Counted from the stretch's first letter, positions 19,755 to 30,356 are shown. The stretch: 64,000 bases of DNA from Helicobacter sp. MIT 99-5507 (GCF_003364295.1 NZ_NXLO01000002.1:186001-250000); one strand, 5' to 3'. Made by a program: numbers and translations. Notes: a model not told the origin generated them from the letters alone.

Positions 19755-20667
19755 ATGAAAGTTAAAAATGCAATAAAAACTAAAATCCAAAATATATTTG
19801 GATTAAATAAACTAGAAAATAATCTAAGAGATATAAAAGCAATAAATATCATAAGTCAATTGAAATTTGATGGTAGTTTGCAAGATGAATGGCTTCTAGC
19901 TAGTTTTCCAACAATTAGAGGTGGAATAAAATCTACAAATAAAATAGAGAATCTAAAAACATATTTAAATCTTCTAAAACCGGTGCAATGGGGGGGGGCT
20001 GCAAAGAGTTGGTGGAAAAAATGATGGTGGATACATTCAAGCAATATCACTTCCAGAAAACAATGCTATTGCAATATCATTAGGAGTATCCCCATATTCA
20101 CCTTGGGATTTGGATATGGCAAATATGGGATACAAAGTCTTGCAATATGATGGGAGTATATATAAAGCTCCATATAATCACCCAAATATAAAGTTTTTTA
20201 AAAAATTTGTTGGAACAAAAGATTCTAATAACACAATAACACTTCAAACAATCATCAAGCAAAATAACATCAATATAAACTCACATAATATATTGCAAGT
20301 TGATATTGAAGATAATGAATGGGATATGCTAGAAAATATAGATTTAAAAGAGGTGTCAAAATACTTCACTCAAATATTATTTGAATTTCATAACTGCAAT
20401 GTAGAAGATGACAAATTATCACAAAGACGATTTAAAATATTAGAAAAGATAAATAAATATTTCACGCCGATACATACGCATTTTAATAATCATGGAATGA
20501 TATTTTATAGCAAAGGCTTATTTTTAAGTGATACTATCGAAGTCTCATATATGAATAATAAAGCAATAGAATCCTTTGAATACAAAAGTGGATTTGGAAG
20601 TATTGTAGGCTTAGATTCTCCAAATTCTACAAATTATCCAGAGATTCCAGTAATATTTCCAAATTAA
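19755..20667 (+). CDS. FkbM-family methyltransferase-like gene, phase-variable (OFF as sequenced)
   Basis: Two frames together make one gene. Frame 1 starts at the ATG 19755 (AAAGG about 8 bases upstream) and runs through a tract of nine G at 19990-19998, then stops at 20024 after 89 codons. From 19999 the next frame reads LQRVGGKNDGGYI onward to 20667 without a stop. An 8-base (or 11-base) tract would join them into a 303-residue protein. The joined product shows FkbM-type features: VGGKNDGGYI, ISLGVSPYSPWDLDMA, and LQVDIEDNEWDML, the SAM-binding and acidic motifs. The likely role is methylation of a surface glycan. Confidence 0.82.
19990..19998 (+). repeat. Poly-G phase-variation tract (9 bases) in the methyltransferase gene
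   Basis: The run of nine G begins in codon 79 (TGG). With nine, translation ends at 20022-20024 (TGA); with eight, the downstream frame is restored. Confidence 0.9.
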
Positions 20668-20668
20668 C

Positions 20669-21484
20669 CTAGAATCTTTGTGCGATAAATCCTCGCACAA
20701 ATGATGAATAATCTTTATAAAAATAAATATCATCATAATTTTTCAAATAATCTTTTAAGCATTCTTGGTTATATCCTATTTCACAACACAAATATTTTGC
20801 ATCAAGATTGATTATATCTAGCAATATTTCATAGCCCTTCTCGCCTCCAAAAAGAGCGGTTTTTGGCTCAAAATGTAGATTTGGTGGAATCTTATAAGAG
20901 TTTTTAATATATGGCGGATTTGACACAATAAAATCATTTTTTGTTCTATTTATTCCATCAAGTAAATTCGTGCAAACTAATGAGATTCTACTATTTAGTG
21001 AAGAATCTAAAATGCTTTTTAGCTTGATATTTTTTCTTGCAACCTCTAAGGCTTTATCATATTTATCAATAGCTATAATCTCTAAATCCTTATGCATAAG
21101 CCCTAAGATGATGCTAATCACACCGCTACCTACACCTATTTCAAAAATCTTTTTGATATTATTTTTTACAATCATTTTTGATGTATAATCAATAAGCAAT
21201 TCAGTTTCTGGACGCGGGATCAACGCACCTTCATCTATATAAAAATATTGCGAATAAAAGCTAACTTTGTTTGTTATATATTCTATTGGATAATTATTAT
21301 TTAGTTTATCAATATATTGCAATAATAATTCAAAATCACTATTACCAATCTCAAAATCACTATTTGAATGCAAAAAAACTCTATCTTTTTTAAGAATATG
21401 ACAGAGCAATATCTCGCATTCTAGTAACTTTCTAGTGCTATTATTTTTTTGCTTTGCTATATTTAGAGCATCTTTTATTTTCAT
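20669..21484 (-). CDS. prmC: Release factor glutamine methyltransferase PrmC (HemK)
   Basis: PrmC methylates the GGQ glutamine of release factors. The 271 residues contain IPRPETE at 89-95, the SAM loop EIGVGSGVIS around 115-124 and the NPPY active site at 189-192. It is the last gene of the ten-gene minus-strand run and overlaps the M48 peptidase gene by 4 bases. It converges on the methyltransferase gene with a 1-base gap. Confidence 0.95.
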   Translation of the reverse strand: MKIKDALNIAKQKNNSTRKLLECEILLCHILKKDRVFLHSNSDFEIGNSDFELLLQYIDKLNNNYPIEYITNKVSFYSQYFYIDEGALIPRPETELLIDYTSKMIVKNNIKKIFEIGVGSGVISIILGLMHKDLEIIAIDKYDKALEVARKNIKLKSILDSSLNSRISLVCTNLLDGINRTKNDFIVSNPPYIKNSYKIPPNLHFEPKTALFGGEKGYEILLDIINLDAKYLCCEIGYNQECLKDYLKNYDDIYFYKDYSSFVRGFIAQRF

Positions 21485-22671
21485 TGAAATTTATAATTTA
21501 ATGCCTTTAATCTATCAAGTAATGGCGGATGAGACATATAAAAAAATACATAGATTCTATGTGAATAAGGAAATGCTTTATTTTCATTGATAAGTTTTAC
21601 AAGAGCATTGCCTAAATCAGTTTTATTTGTTAGATTTGAGCCAAATTCATCTGCTTTATATTCTGCAATCCTACTAAAATAATTGATAATAGGTAAAAAA
21701 TAAAATGAAATCAAAGATGAAATAAGTATCAAAACACATAATACACTCGAAGAAGTTTTTTGGAATCCATCAAAAGCAAAGCTAGGCAAATTACCTGCAA
21801 TAAAAAATAAGCTAAAAAGCACAACTGCCATAATTCCTATATTTTTGATTAAATCCTTATGCTTGAAATGGGCTAATTCATGCCCTAAAATCGCAAGAAG
21901 TTCATTTTGTGTCACTTTTGATAATAATGTATCAAATAACACTACTCTTTTGCTTTTTCCAAGTCCGCCAAAATATGCATTTAACCTACTATCTCTTTTA
22001 CTTGCATCCATTATAAAGATTCCATTTGCTCTAAAACCAACGCTATCCATCATATTTATAATTTTTGATTCTAAATCTTTATTTTCAAGTGGGCTAAATT
22101 TGTTAAAAAGTGGAGCAATAATAGTTGGATAAATTAAATTTATAAAAACCACTATTAAAAATACCAAAACAAACCCAAAAATCCACCAATTAGAATAATT
22201 ATTAATCAAATAAATCAAAGCATAAGATAATATTGAAGCAAAAATAATAAGCAATACAAATGATTTAATAGTATCAATGATATATAGTTTTATTGTAGTT
22301 TTACTAAAACCAAAGATTCTATCAATCATTAAAGTTTTATGTGCATTAAGTGGTAAAGTAAGTATTGAATTTATAATCAAAAATGACACGACAAAAATCA
22401 CATCATTTAAAATTCCATTGCTATAAACTCCACATATTTCTTGGAGCATATAAAACCCAAAATTAATCCAAAATACAAATAAAATCGCACTAAAAATACT
22501 CTCAAATATATGAAAATATTGAGTAGTGATTGCATAATTTTTTGCAATATTAAAATCTTTAGAATCTAAGATAACAACCTTATTGCTCATCTTTATATGT
22601 CTAATTTGAAATATTGCTATCAAGCAAACAGGTATGGTATAAAATATAATAAATATTGCACTAATTAACAT
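21481..22671 (-). CDS. M48-family (Ste24-like) integral membrane zinc metalloprotease
   Basis: A 396-residue multi-pass protein. The zinc site HELAH is at 264-268 and the downstream zinc-ligand Glu is at 337 in EYKADEFG. The N-terminal domain of several helices plus NAYFGGLGKSKRVVLFDTLL matches the Ste24/CAAX-protease branch rather than short HtpX. In bacteria the role is probably membrane-protein quality control. H. pylori has the same neighbour order with prmC (HP0382-HP0381). Confidence 0.9.
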   Translation of the reverse strand: MLISAIFIIFYTIPVCLIAIFQIRHIKMSNKVVILDSKDFNIAKNYAITTQYFHIFESIFSAILFVFWINFGFYMLQEICGVYSNGILNDVIFVVSFLIINSILTLPLNAHKTLMIDRIFGFSKTTIKLYIIDTIKSFVLLIIFASILSYALIYLINNYSNWWIFGFVLVFLIVVFINLIYPTIIAPLFNKFSPLENKDLESKIINMMDSVGFRANGIFIMDASKRDSRLNAYFGGLGKSKRVVLFDTLLSKVTQNELLAILGHELAHFKHKDLIKNIGIMAVVLFSLFFIAGNLPSFAFDGFQKTSSSVLCVLILISSLISFYFLPIINYFSRIAEYKADEFGSNLTNKTDLGNALVKLINENKAFPYSHRIYVFFYMSHPPLLDRLKALNYKFQ

Positions 22672-22683
22672 AAAATTACCTTA

Positions 22684-23505
22684 TTATAATTGTTGTTTTT
22701 TGATTGCTTTTTTATGGATAACAAATAAAAATATAATTGCAATAAAAAATGTAATTATAGACAATATTTGCCCCATTGAAATTCCATAAAAATATCCTAT
22801 TTGAAAATCTGCTTCTCTAAAAAACTCTACAAAGAATCTAGCAATAGAATAAAGCAATAAATACAAGCCTATTAATTCACCTTGATATTTAAGTTTTCGT
22901 CTAATAGTAAATAAAATTACAAATATACATAATCCCTCTAAAAATGCTTCATATAATTGACTTGCATGGACGAGTTTGCCATTTACTAAAATTCCAATAA
23001 AAAGATCAGTTTGCCTGCCTACTAATTCCTGATTTAAAAAATTACCAATTCTGCCTAAAATATATCCAAGGGGCAATGCAATAGCAACAGAATCCATCAA
23101 AAGCAACATTGACTTTTTATATCGCTTTGCATACAAAAATGCTCCAGCAATAAATCCAAAAACAGCACCATGGTAGCTCATACCACTAATTCCTACAAAT
23201 TTTCCATTGACAAATGGATTAAATATCTCCCAAGGGCGAAGTAAATAATATGAAGTGTTTGTATCATATATCAAGATATATCCTATCCTTGCACCCAAAA
23301 TAATGCCAATTTCAACATAAATAAAAAACATTTCTAATTCATTATTTTTAATAGGATATTTATCTTTATTGATAAAATATTTTATAGCACTAAAAGCTAC
23401 AATCAAAGCTAATGCATAGCAGATTCCATACCAATATATATTTATTCCAAAAATATTGATTGCAACCCTATCTATATGGCTATATATCATATTCCAGTTA
23501 TTCAT
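22684..23505 (-). CDS. lgt: Phosphatidylglycerol-prolipoprotein diacylglyceryl transferase
   Basis: Lgt adds diacylglycerol to the lipobox cysteine, the first step of lipoprotein maturation. The 273-residue multi-pass protein has the Lgt signature GRIGNFLNQE at 151-160, the essential His112 in MSYHGA, and the FREADFQIGYF tail motif. It overlaps the preceding STAS-like gene by 8 bases. Confidence 0.96.
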   Translation of the reverse strand: MNNWNMIYSHIDRVAINIFGINIYWYGICYALALIVAFSAIKYFINKDKYPIKNNELEMFFIYVEIGIILGARIGYILIYDTNTSYYLLRPWEIFNPFVNGKFVGISGMSYHGAVFGFIAGAFLYAKRYKKSMLLLMDSVAIALPLGYILGRIGNFLNQELVGRQTDLFIGILVNGKLVHASQLYEAFLEGLCIFVILFTIRRKLKYQGELIGLYLLLYSIARFFVEFFREADFQIGYFYGISMGQILSIITFFIAIIFLFVIHKKAIKKQQL

Positions 23506-23806
23506 ATTCTTTTATCTTTATATCAAAAAAATTATCAAAATCTATGCTATGTAGGAAATTATAAAGTTTTGCATTGCTTACGATGATATCTATATTTCTT
23601 TTATCAATATCTTTTAATTTTAATATATATCCTAAAATATAGGAGCTAATAGAATTTGAATTTACAAAATAAAATACCAATCCTAAATCACTAGCAATTT
23701 TTGATTTTATAATATTTTTCATATCCAAATACTCTGTATAGTCATTCATAACACCAATTATTAGAATCTCAGCCTTATTTTCTATTAATCTTGTAGATAT
23801 TTCCAA
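23498..23806 (-). CDS. Small STAS-like domain protein
   Basis: The 102 residues have the alternating strand-helix pattern of STAS/anti-sigma-factor-antagonist domains: a first strand ILIIGVM, a helix DMKNIIKSK, a strand LVFYFVNS, then SNSISSYILGYILKL at the usual phosphoacceptor turn, and a last strand IDIIVSN. The Ser-Ser pair there is a candidate phosphorylation site. No partner kinase or anti-sigma factor is nearby. It overlaps the rluA-type gene by 22 bases and lgt by 8, so it is embedded in the operon. The assignment rests on pattern only. Confidence 0.55.
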   Translation of the reverse strand: MEISTRLIENKAEILIIGVMNDYTEYLDMKNIIKSKIASDLGLVFYFVNSNSISSYILGYILKLKDIDKRNIDIIVSNAKLYNFLHSIDFDNFFDIKIKEYE

Positions 23807-24513
23807 AAGCTTCCCTCATCACTGCAAAATTCATAATCAAACAAAGATATTTTATAGCTATGCAACATCAATCTTGCAAATGGCACTCTCCCATAAATAT
23901 TATCACCTAAAATCGGGTGATTTATAGAATCCAAATGAAGTCTTATTTGATGTGTGCGACCAGTTTTTATCACAACCTTTAATAAAGTATTTTTATTTAT
24001 TAATTTAAGCGGAGTTATATTTGTTATTGCTTTTTTGCCTAATTTATCATCAATTTTACTTTTTGCATAATTTCCTTTTGTTGTTAAAATTGCTCTATCA
24101 ATTACTAAATCTTGCGGAATAATTCCTTTTGCTAAAGCAAGATACTCTTTATATACCAATTCATTTTTAAATTCATTTATTACTTTATCTTTAAAATCAT
24201 CATCTCTTGTGAGCAAAATAACACCACTTGTATGCTTATCAAGCCGATTAAGCAACTTATAATTACTAAATTTTTTCTCCAAATCATAAGAGTCAAAAAA
24301 TGGTGGCTTGCTAACTGCAAGTATGAATTTATCCTCAAAAAGCACCTTTGGTTTTTCTATTGATAATATTTTTAGTGGTGTTTTTGGAGAAATCAAATCA
24401 CTTGCTCGAATCTTTTTACCACTGCTAAAAACAAGTCCTAAATCAAGCATTTCTTTTGCTTTTCTATTAGAAATATTTTCTCTTAATGATAATATTTTAT
24501 ATGCTTTATCCAT
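23785..24513 (-). CDS. RluA-family pseudouridine synthase
   Basis: This enzyme isomerises uridine in rRNA or tRNA. The N-terminal ~50 residues look like an S4 RNA-binding domain (NRKAKEMLDLGLVFSSGKKI), and the catalytic domain has RLDKHTSG at 90-97 with Asp92 as nucleophile, and GRTHQIRLHL. Which base it modifies cannot be told. It corresponds by position to HP0956. Confidence 0.9.
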   Translation of the reverse strand: MDKAYKILSLRENISNRKAKEMLDLGLVFSSGKKIRASDLISPKTPLKILSIEKPKVLFEDKFILAVSKPPFFDSYDLEKKFSNYKLLNRLDKHTSGVILLTRDDDFKDKVINEFKNELVYKEYLALAKGIIPQDLVIDRAILTTKGNYAKSKIDDKLGKKAITNITPLKLINKNTLLKVVIKTGRTHQIRLHLDSINHPILGDNIYGRVPFARLMLHSYKISLFDYEFCSDEGSFWKYLQD

Positions 24514-24528
24514 TTACCAGCTCATAAT

Positions 24529-25692
24529 CTAATTTAATCCAATATATACTAGCAATTTTTCTAATTTATCACTTTGATTTTTAATAAAACTATTTTTTAG
24601 AGTCTGCAAGGATTCTAAAGTAGATTTTAGCTCATCGCCTTGCACTAATTTATAATTTTCTATCAAATCAAATAATGTATATTGATTAAAAATATAAACT
24701 CCAGAAATTAGTTTTACATTGAAAAATGCACATTCAAGAGGATTATGTCCTCCAACTTTAATAAAACTACCACCAAGTATAACAACATTTGATACATTAT
24801 AAATATTGATTAATTCACCAAGTTTATCTATCAAAATGATATCATAGCTATAATCCAATCCAATTTCACTAAATTTTCCACATTTAATATTATATTTTTT
24901 TAGTAAATCCCATACTTCATCAAATCTTTCTGGATGTCTTGGGGCAATAACCAATCTATGCTTTTTAGAATCTAAAAAAATATCTATATAATTTTTTAGT
25001 ATCAATTCTTCTTCACCTCTATGCGTGCTTGCTGCAAAAATTAGCTCACCATCGAATCTATCAAAATTTTTAGAGACACTAAATTTATTTAATGCTTTTA
25101 TATTTCCAAATATTTCAATATTTTTTGCACCAAGGCACTCTAGCCTACTTTTATCAACCTCACTTTGACATAAAACTATATCAATGTATTTAAAAATTTG
25201 CTTGTAAAAAAAAGAGATTTTTTTGTATTTTGGAAATGATTTTGATGAGATTCTGGCATTTAGCAAAATCGTATTTGCACCTCTTTTTTTAGCACAAAAA
25301 AATAATGCAAACCAAAGCTCTGCTTCTAAAACTATTAGCTTTTTTAGATTCTTTGGCATCAAAAATGGTAAAAAAATCTCAAATGGCAAGAATCTAACTT
25401 CTATATTTTCATTATCACAAAAAAGTTCTATTGCCCTTTTGTATCCTGTATTTGTTATCGTTGAGATGATAATTTTATCTTTTAGATATGGTTTTAAGAA
25501 TTCAAGTGAGTTAATCTCCCCAAGTGAACAAGCATGAATCCAAATACAGCCTTCAAATCTAGTATTTTTTAAAAAAAATCTACTAGGTATAGAATCTTTA
25601 TATTTTGGTTTTAAAAGTGCAAAAAGTATTAAAAGAGGGAGAAATAATAAATACAATACACCACAAAAAATAAAATAAATCGTGGCAAACAC
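24529..25692 (-). CDS. waaA: 3-deoxy-D-manno-octulosonic acid transferase (KDO transferase)
   Basis: WaaA transfers KDO to the lipid A precursor at the inner membrane. The 387-residue protein has an N-terminal membrane anchor (residues 1-27), IWIHACSLGEINS with the catalytic-region Glu, AASTHRGEEE, IAPRHPERF and the GGSFIKVGGHNPLE donor-site motif. The gene order with the RluA gene and the zinc-ribbon gene matches HP0956-HP0958. Confidence 0.95.
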   Translation of the reverse strand: MFATIYFIFCGVLYLLFLPLLILFALLKPKYKDSIPSRFFLKNTRFEGCIWIHACSLGEINSLEFLKPYLKDKIIISTITNTGYKRAIELFCDNENIEVRFLPFEIFLPFLMPKNLKKLIVLEAELWFALFFCAKKRGANTILLNARISSKSFPKYKKISFFYKQIFKYIDIVLCQSEVDKSRLECLGAKNIEIFGNIKALNKFSVSKNFDRFDGELIFAASTHRGEEELILKNYIDIFLDSKKHRLVIAPRHPERFDEVWDLLKKYNIKCGKFSEIGLDYSYDIILIDKLGELINIYNVSNVVILGGSFIKVGGHNPLECAFFNVKLISGVYIFNQYTLFDLIENYKLVQGDELKSTLESLQTLKNSFIKNQSDKLEKLLVYIGLN

Positions 25693-25699
25693 AAAAACC

Positions 25700-26404
25700 C
25701 TATTGTGCTATGTATAAGATTCTGCCGCAATGTGGGCAAGTAATAATATCATCTGATTTCAAAAGCTCGCTATAAACCATATCATTTATTCTTATATAAC
25801 ATCCACTGCAAGCCTGTTTTTTAACTACCACAATACTAGTATCTTTAGCCCATTTTCGTATTTTCTCATAGAAAATTAAAACTTTATTATCAATATTTTT
25901 TGCAATTTTTTCTTTATTATCAAATACTTTTTTTAGTTCAGCTTTGACTTTTGCAGTCTTTTTTTGCACATCTTCTTTGCTTACTTCTATCTCTTTTTCT
26001 AATTCTTGTATTCTATTTTGTATTTCTTCTTCTTTTTCTACAAAACTTTCTAATTCTTTGTGTATATGTGCTATTTGTTCATTTGCATATGCGATTTTTT
26101 CTTTTGCAAGTCCATTTTCTGCATCAAGTGCTCTTATTTCTTGTTCACTTTTAACACTTGCCATTTTTTTATCAATTTGCTCGATTTTTTCGCTATTTTC
26201 TTGAATAATTAATTCATTTGCTGAAATATCCACTTTTGCTCTTTTTGCACTATTTTGCAAAGATTCTAGCTCATCTTTAGTTTTTGCTTGAAGTTTAATT
26301 TTATCATTTAATTCATTTTCAATATCTGTTATTTGCGGTTCTAGCTGTGATGCTTCTTTGTCAATCTCTGCTAATGCAATTAAATTTTGCAAATCTTTAT
26401 TCAT
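25700..26404 (-). CDS. Coiled-coil zinc-ribbon protein, HP0958 homologue (flagellar/RpoN-linked)
   Basis: The 234 residues comprise a long coiled coil (about 10-170) and a C4 zinc ribbon with C199, C202, C223 and C226. The H. pylori HP0958 protein has this architecture; it stabilises RpoN and affects flaA mRNA and motility. rpoN itself is at 41720-42976 in this window. Position between waaA and nif3 is conserved. Confidence 0.9.
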   Translation of the reverse strand: MNKDLQNLIALAEIDKEASQLEPQITDIENELNDKIKLQAKTKDELESLQNSAKRAKVDISANELIIQENSEKIEQIDKKMASVKSEQEIRALDAENGLAKEKIAYANEQIAHIHKELESFVEKEEEIQNRIQELEKEIEVSKEDVQKKTAKVKAELKKVFDNKEKIAKNIDNKVLIFYEKIRKWAKDTSIVVVKKQACSGCYIRINDMVYSELLKSDDIITCPHCGRILYIAQ

Positions 26405-26413
26405 TTTTGTTCC

Positions 26414-27142
26414 TTAATTTATCTTAATACTAAATGGATTCTCTAAATCAAAGATTATAGCATTATAGGAAATATCTTTCAAATAAGGAGAGAGAATCTC
26501 CCCAAAAAAACATTCTGTTTGATAATGATTTGCATCGATGATTGAGATTCCAAGACTTTTAAATTTCATGACATCATGATATTTCACATCGCCAGTAATC
26601 ACGCAATCAATGCTATATTCTTTATAAATAGATTCTATCTGACTTATTCCAGAGCCACATACGACAGCAATTTTTTGGATAATATCTTTGCATTTGCTAT
26701 ATCTAATAGGATAATCAAATTTTTTTAGCAAAGTATCAAATTCAAATTTATCATCTACAATGCAAGCAATTTCTGCCATAGAATAATTATTAAATCCTAG
26801 AATCTTTTCTACAAAATATTTATTTAGGTGCGTGATATCAAAATTTGTATGCATTGCGATTAGTGAAATATTCTTTTTTATTAGAATCTCAATTATATTG
26901 CTTGGATAATCTAAAAAATCAAGTTTATTTAATGCTTTGAAAATAAGTGGGTGATGAGAGATGATAAGAGAATCTTGTTTTGCACTTAATGCTAATTCTT
27001 TTGTGACTTCAAGTGTTAAATAAATATCTTTTATATCAGATTCCATATTTCCTATTAAAAGACCGCTATTATCCCAACTTTCCTGTAAGGAAAATGGAGA
27101 GATAGAATCTAAATATTTATAAATTTCTTTTAGCTTTAACAT
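26414..27142 (-). CDS. Nif3-like dinuclear metal centre protein
   Basis: A 242-residue YbgI/Nif3-family protein. Expected metal-binding pieces are seen: SHHPLIF, AMHTNFD, VCGSG and the C-terminal ITGDVKYHD. The biochemical role of the family is unsettled; GTP cyclohydrolase I type 2 annotations are common. It overlaps glyQ by 7 bases and matches HP0959 by position. Confidence 0.88.
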   Translation of the reverse strand: MLKLKEIYKYLDSISPFSLQESWDNSGLLIGNMESDIKDIYLTLEVTKELALSAKQDSLIISHHPLIFKALNKLDFLDYPSNIIEILIKKNISLIAMHTNFDITHLNKYFVEKILGFNNYSMAEIACIVDDKFEFDTLLKKFDYPIRYSKCKDIIQKIAVVCGSGISQIESIYKEYSIDCVITGDVKYHDVMKFKSLGISIIDANHYQTECFFGEILSPYLKDISYNAIIFDLENPFSIKIN

Positions 27143-28020
27143 TTATGCAATCTCTCCAATCTATCATTTTCCTGTTCTTTATACATTATCGAACAAGCCT
27201 TTGCAAGCTCTCGAATCTTTAAAATATAATTTTGTCTTTGTGCTACAGAGATGGCTTTTCTAGCGTCCAATACATTAAAAAAATGTGAGCACATCATCGT
27301 GCAATCATATGCTGGAAGTGGTAAATTTGCTTTTAGCGATACTTTTGCTTCATTGCTCATCATATCAAAGAGTGAAAAAAGCATATTTGTATTTGCTATT
27401 TCAAAATTATATTTTGAAAATTCCCATTCACTCTCTAAATGCACATCAGCATAGCTAACGACTTTAGAATTTGCATTTGAAAATTCTATATCAAAGATGG
27501 ATTCTACACCTTGAATATACATAGCAAGTCTCTCTACACCATAAGTAATCTCAATAGGCACAGGAAAGCAAGATACTCCACCTACTTGTTGAAAATATGT
27601 AAATTGTGTTACTTCCATACCATCAAGCCACACTTCCCACCCAAGCCCCCAAGCACCAAGTGTAGGGGATTCCCAATTATCTTCTATAAATCTAACATCA
27701 TGCTTATTTGTATCAATGCCAATAGCCCTTAGGCTTTCTAAATATAAGTCTTGAATATTAGAAGGACTTGGTTTTATTAATACTTGAAATTGATAATAAC
27801 TGCCAAGTCTATTTGGATTTTGTGCATACCTGCCATCTGTTGGTCTTCTTGAAGGTGCTACATAAGCCACACTCCAAGAAGTAGAATCTAAACTTCTAAG
27901 CAATGTAGCTGGATGAAATGTCCCTGCACCTGCTGGAATATCATAAGGCTGCAAAAGAAGGCATCCTTGTTTTTTCCAAAATTCTTGCAGGTTCAATAAA
28001 ATATCACAAAAACTAAGCAC
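27136..28020 (-). CDS. glyQ: Glycyl-tRNA synthetase alpha subunit
   Basis: The catalytic alpha subunit of the heterotetrameric bacterial GlyRS. The 294 residues begin with the highly conserved [18 protein letters not shown] region and include [17 protein letters not shown] and [14 protein letters not shown]. The beta subunit gene is not in the window, as these genes are separated in Helicobacter. Confidence 0.97.
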   Translation of the reverse strand: MLSFCDILLNLQEFWKKQGCLLLQPYDIPAGAGTFHPATLLRSLDSTSWSVAYVAPSRRPTDGRYAQNPNRLGSYYQFQVLIKPSPSNIQDLYLESLRAIGIDTNKHDVRFIEDNWESPTLGAWGLGWEVWLDGMEVTQFTYFQQVGGVSCFPVPIEITYGVERLAMYIQGVESIFDIEFSNANSKVVSYADVHLESEWEFSKYNFEIANTNMLFSLFDMMSNEAKVSLKANLPLPAYDCTMMCSHFFNVLDARKAISVAQRQNYILKIRELAKACSIMYKEQENDRLERLHKC

Positions 28021-29698
28021 TTTTATCCTCCATATCTTTAGGAATTAGTATATTACAAACATTGTTTATTTTATTTAGAATCTTATAACCATCTGGAAGA
28101 TTATCACTTAAAAATTCGCAATCTATAATCATAGGCTTGTTTTCTTTTAAATACTGATTAAATTTATCATCAATATCTAGAAATACACTCTTACGATTAA
28201 ATGTCCCATAATAATAAGGAAATTTATGAGCAATATCAACTTTTGGACCACTAAATAATAAAAATAAATAATTATTGATATCAACAAGCTCTCCATTAAA
28301 TATTATCTTTGTATCTGGATTCTTGCGATGATAGTCTTCTATAGAATACAATAAATCATTTAGATGCAGTGCATATTCATCTTTGAATGCCATATTTTTG
28401 TATGGTGAATTAGGAGGCATTTTTTGATAATTGGCTTTAGTATGAAATATATTTTCATAATTCACAATAATTCTATCTACAAATTGAGTAATTTTAGAAT
28501 GATTTATAGATAAAAATACCACTGCTATAAATATCGTTGAAATTAGTTTGATATTTTTATGATAAAAACACAAACGCAAGGCATCGATAAAAAGCCAGAT
28601 TCCAAGTCCAAATTGGACTCTCATTCTAGCATCTTCATTTATTGGATAATTAAATACAATAGTAGATAAAACTACAAGCGAAGTAGCAAATCTTATAATA
28701 TCTTCATTTGATACACTAGAATCTAATCCAAATCGTATTCTTAAAGGTTGATATAAAAAATACAAACAAGGAATAATTATAATAAACCAATATGATAAAT
28801 ATTTCATAGAATATCCATGCCAATCCATGCCATCTATAGTATAGTTAAATATAGAATTTGCTATGCTAGATATATTATTTTCATACCCAATAGCAGGCTG
28901 TGCCATATCTACAAGTGTCCCAAAACTAGTATATAAAATCTCTAATCCCTCAAATCCATTTCTAATAACAATAAAAATAAAAAATAAAAAATTTGCTATC
29001 AAAAATGATGAGATGATAAATTTAAGCATCATTTTTTTATCACAATCTTTTATCTGCTTTGTATAAAACAAAATCAAAGGCAATGCTAAAAATACGAAGC
29101 TAATAACTATCCCTTGTTGTCGCATATATGGCAACATAAACACAATAATTCCAACGATAATAAGGCTTATTTTTTTATATAAAGTTTTATCAAGCTTAAA
29201 ATAAAGTGCAAAAAAGTAGATTCCAATAGCCACAAAAAGCATAATCACATCATTAAACCAAGGATTATCTTTACCTGTGTGGCTTAGCAAAATAGTAAGA
29301 ATGGCTAATTTTGCAAATATACTTGGCATAATGAGCCTCGCACATTTATAAATAAAAATCATTGTTATAAATACGATGATTCCATCGCTTATACCAAGGC
29401 TAACTTGACTAACACCAAAAAATTTAAAAAAGATTCCAATAACAATTGGAATAAAAACAGAATGTGGTGAATAAAAATCAATTCCAGGAAGTATGCCCTC
29501 TTTTGCCATTCCACCAAGATATGAAAAAAATGCTAAATGATGATCGTGATTGTCTTCATATAAAAAAATACTACCAGCTATATAAAAATTAATCAAAAGA
29601 GCACAAAATATAGCTATCCAAAAAATTAAATTAAAAATTATATAAATAGATACTTTTATGCCATCTTTTGTTTTTAACAAATGAATGAAATCCACCAA
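28013..29698 (-). CDS. Polytopic membrane protein, possibly GT-C-type glycosyltransferase
   Basis: The 561-residue protein has about eleven hydrophobic segments in the first ~420 residues and a soluble C-terminal region of ~140 residues. An acidic-His stretch (EDNHDHH, residues ~50-56) in the first extracytoplasmic loop and [12 protein letters not shown] after it resemble the loop-1 arrangement of polyprenyl-phosphate-dependent GT-C enzymes, but no family signature is certain. It overlaps glyQ by 8 bases and is the first gene of the long minus-strand run, with msbA-, waaA-type envelope genes in the region. Confidence 0.6.
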   Translation of the reverse strand: MVDFIHLLKTKDGIKVSIYIIFNLIFWIAIFCALLINFYIAGSIFLYEDNHDHHLAFFSYLGGMAKEGILPGIDFYSPHSVFIPIVIGIFFKFFGVSQVSLGISDGIIVFITMIFIYKCARLIMPSIFAKLAILTILLSHTGKDNPWFNDVIMLFVAIGIYFFALYFKLDKTLYKKISLIIVGIIVFMLPYMRQQGIVISFVFLALPLILFYTKQIKDCDKKMMLKFIISSFLIANFLFFIFIVIRNGFEGLEILYTSFGTLVDMAQPAIGYENNISSIANSIFNYTIDGMDWHGYSMKYLSYWFIIIIPCLYFLYQPLRIRFGLDSSVSNEDIIRFATSLVVLSTIVFNYPINEDARMRVQFGLGIWLFIDALRLCFYHKNIKLISTIFIAVVFLSINHSKITQFVDRIIVNYENIFHTKANYQKMPPNSPYKNMAFKDEYALHLNDLLYSIEDYHRKNPDTKIIFNGELVDINNYLFLLFSGPKVDIAHKFPYYYGTFNRKSVFLDIDDKFNQYLKENKPMIIDCEFLSDNLPDGYKILNKINNVCNILIPKDMEDKSA

Positions 29699-29828
29699 AT
29701 ATAACCTTATAAATTTGAATAAATGAAATGTTTATTGTAGCTAAAAAGCGTTATATTTAAATTTTAAGATATTTTAAAATTATTTTTAAGTAGATTTTGT
29801 CATTTAGACTTTTTATAAAAGGGGAAGT

Positions 29829-30356
29829 ATGAAAATAATCGAATTTAATGGAAAAACACCAAATATACACAAAAGTGTAAAAATTTTTGATAATGCAATG
29901 ATAATAGGTGATGTTGAAATTGGTGAAGATTCTAGCGTGTGGTTTGGAAGTATCATAAGAGGTGATTTAAATAAAATAAAAATAGGAGATAGGACAAATA
30001 TACAAGATTTAGTAATCATACATACATATCAACCAGATGATGGTATGTTCCCAAATGGTCTTGGTGTAAATGTAGGAAATGATGTAACAATAGGACATAG
30101 AGTTACTTTGCACGCGTGCAAAATAGGAAATAGATGTTTAATTGGAATGGGTTCTGTGATACTTGATAATGCAGAAGTTGGAGATGATTGTTTTATCACT
30201 GCAAGCAGTTTATTGCCAAAAAACAAAAAATACCCGCCTAGATCACTAATCTCTGGGAATCCCGCAAAAGTCGTTCGCCAACTTAGAGAAGAAGAAATTT
30301 TAAATATTAAAAAAGAAGCCGCATTGTATGTAAATTTAAAAAATCAATATAAATGA
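29829..30356 (+). CDS. Gamma-carbonic-anhydrase-like left-handed beta-helix protein
   Basis: The 175-residue protein is built of hexapeptide repeats. The three zinc-ligand histidines of the family are visible at H65, H90 and H95, with the IRGDLN motif before them. Family members form trimers with zinc between subunits; activity varies, so carbonic anhydrase function is probable, not certain. GGGGAAG precedes the ATG. Confidence 0.85.
   Translation: MKIIEFNGKTPNIHKSVKIFDNAMIIGDVEIGEDSSVWFGSIIRGDLNKIKIGDRTNIQDLVIIHTYQPDDGMFPNGLGVNVGNDVTIGHRVTLHACKIGNRCLIGMGSVILDNAEVGDDCFITASSLLPKNKKYPPRSLISGNPAKVVRQLREEEILNIKKEAALYVNLKNQYK

Noticed and set aside
19695-19790. Upstream ATG extension of the GT10 gene on the minus strand
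   Set aside because: It would overlap the start of the divergent methyltransferase gene and has no ribosome-binding site; the TTG at 19694 does.
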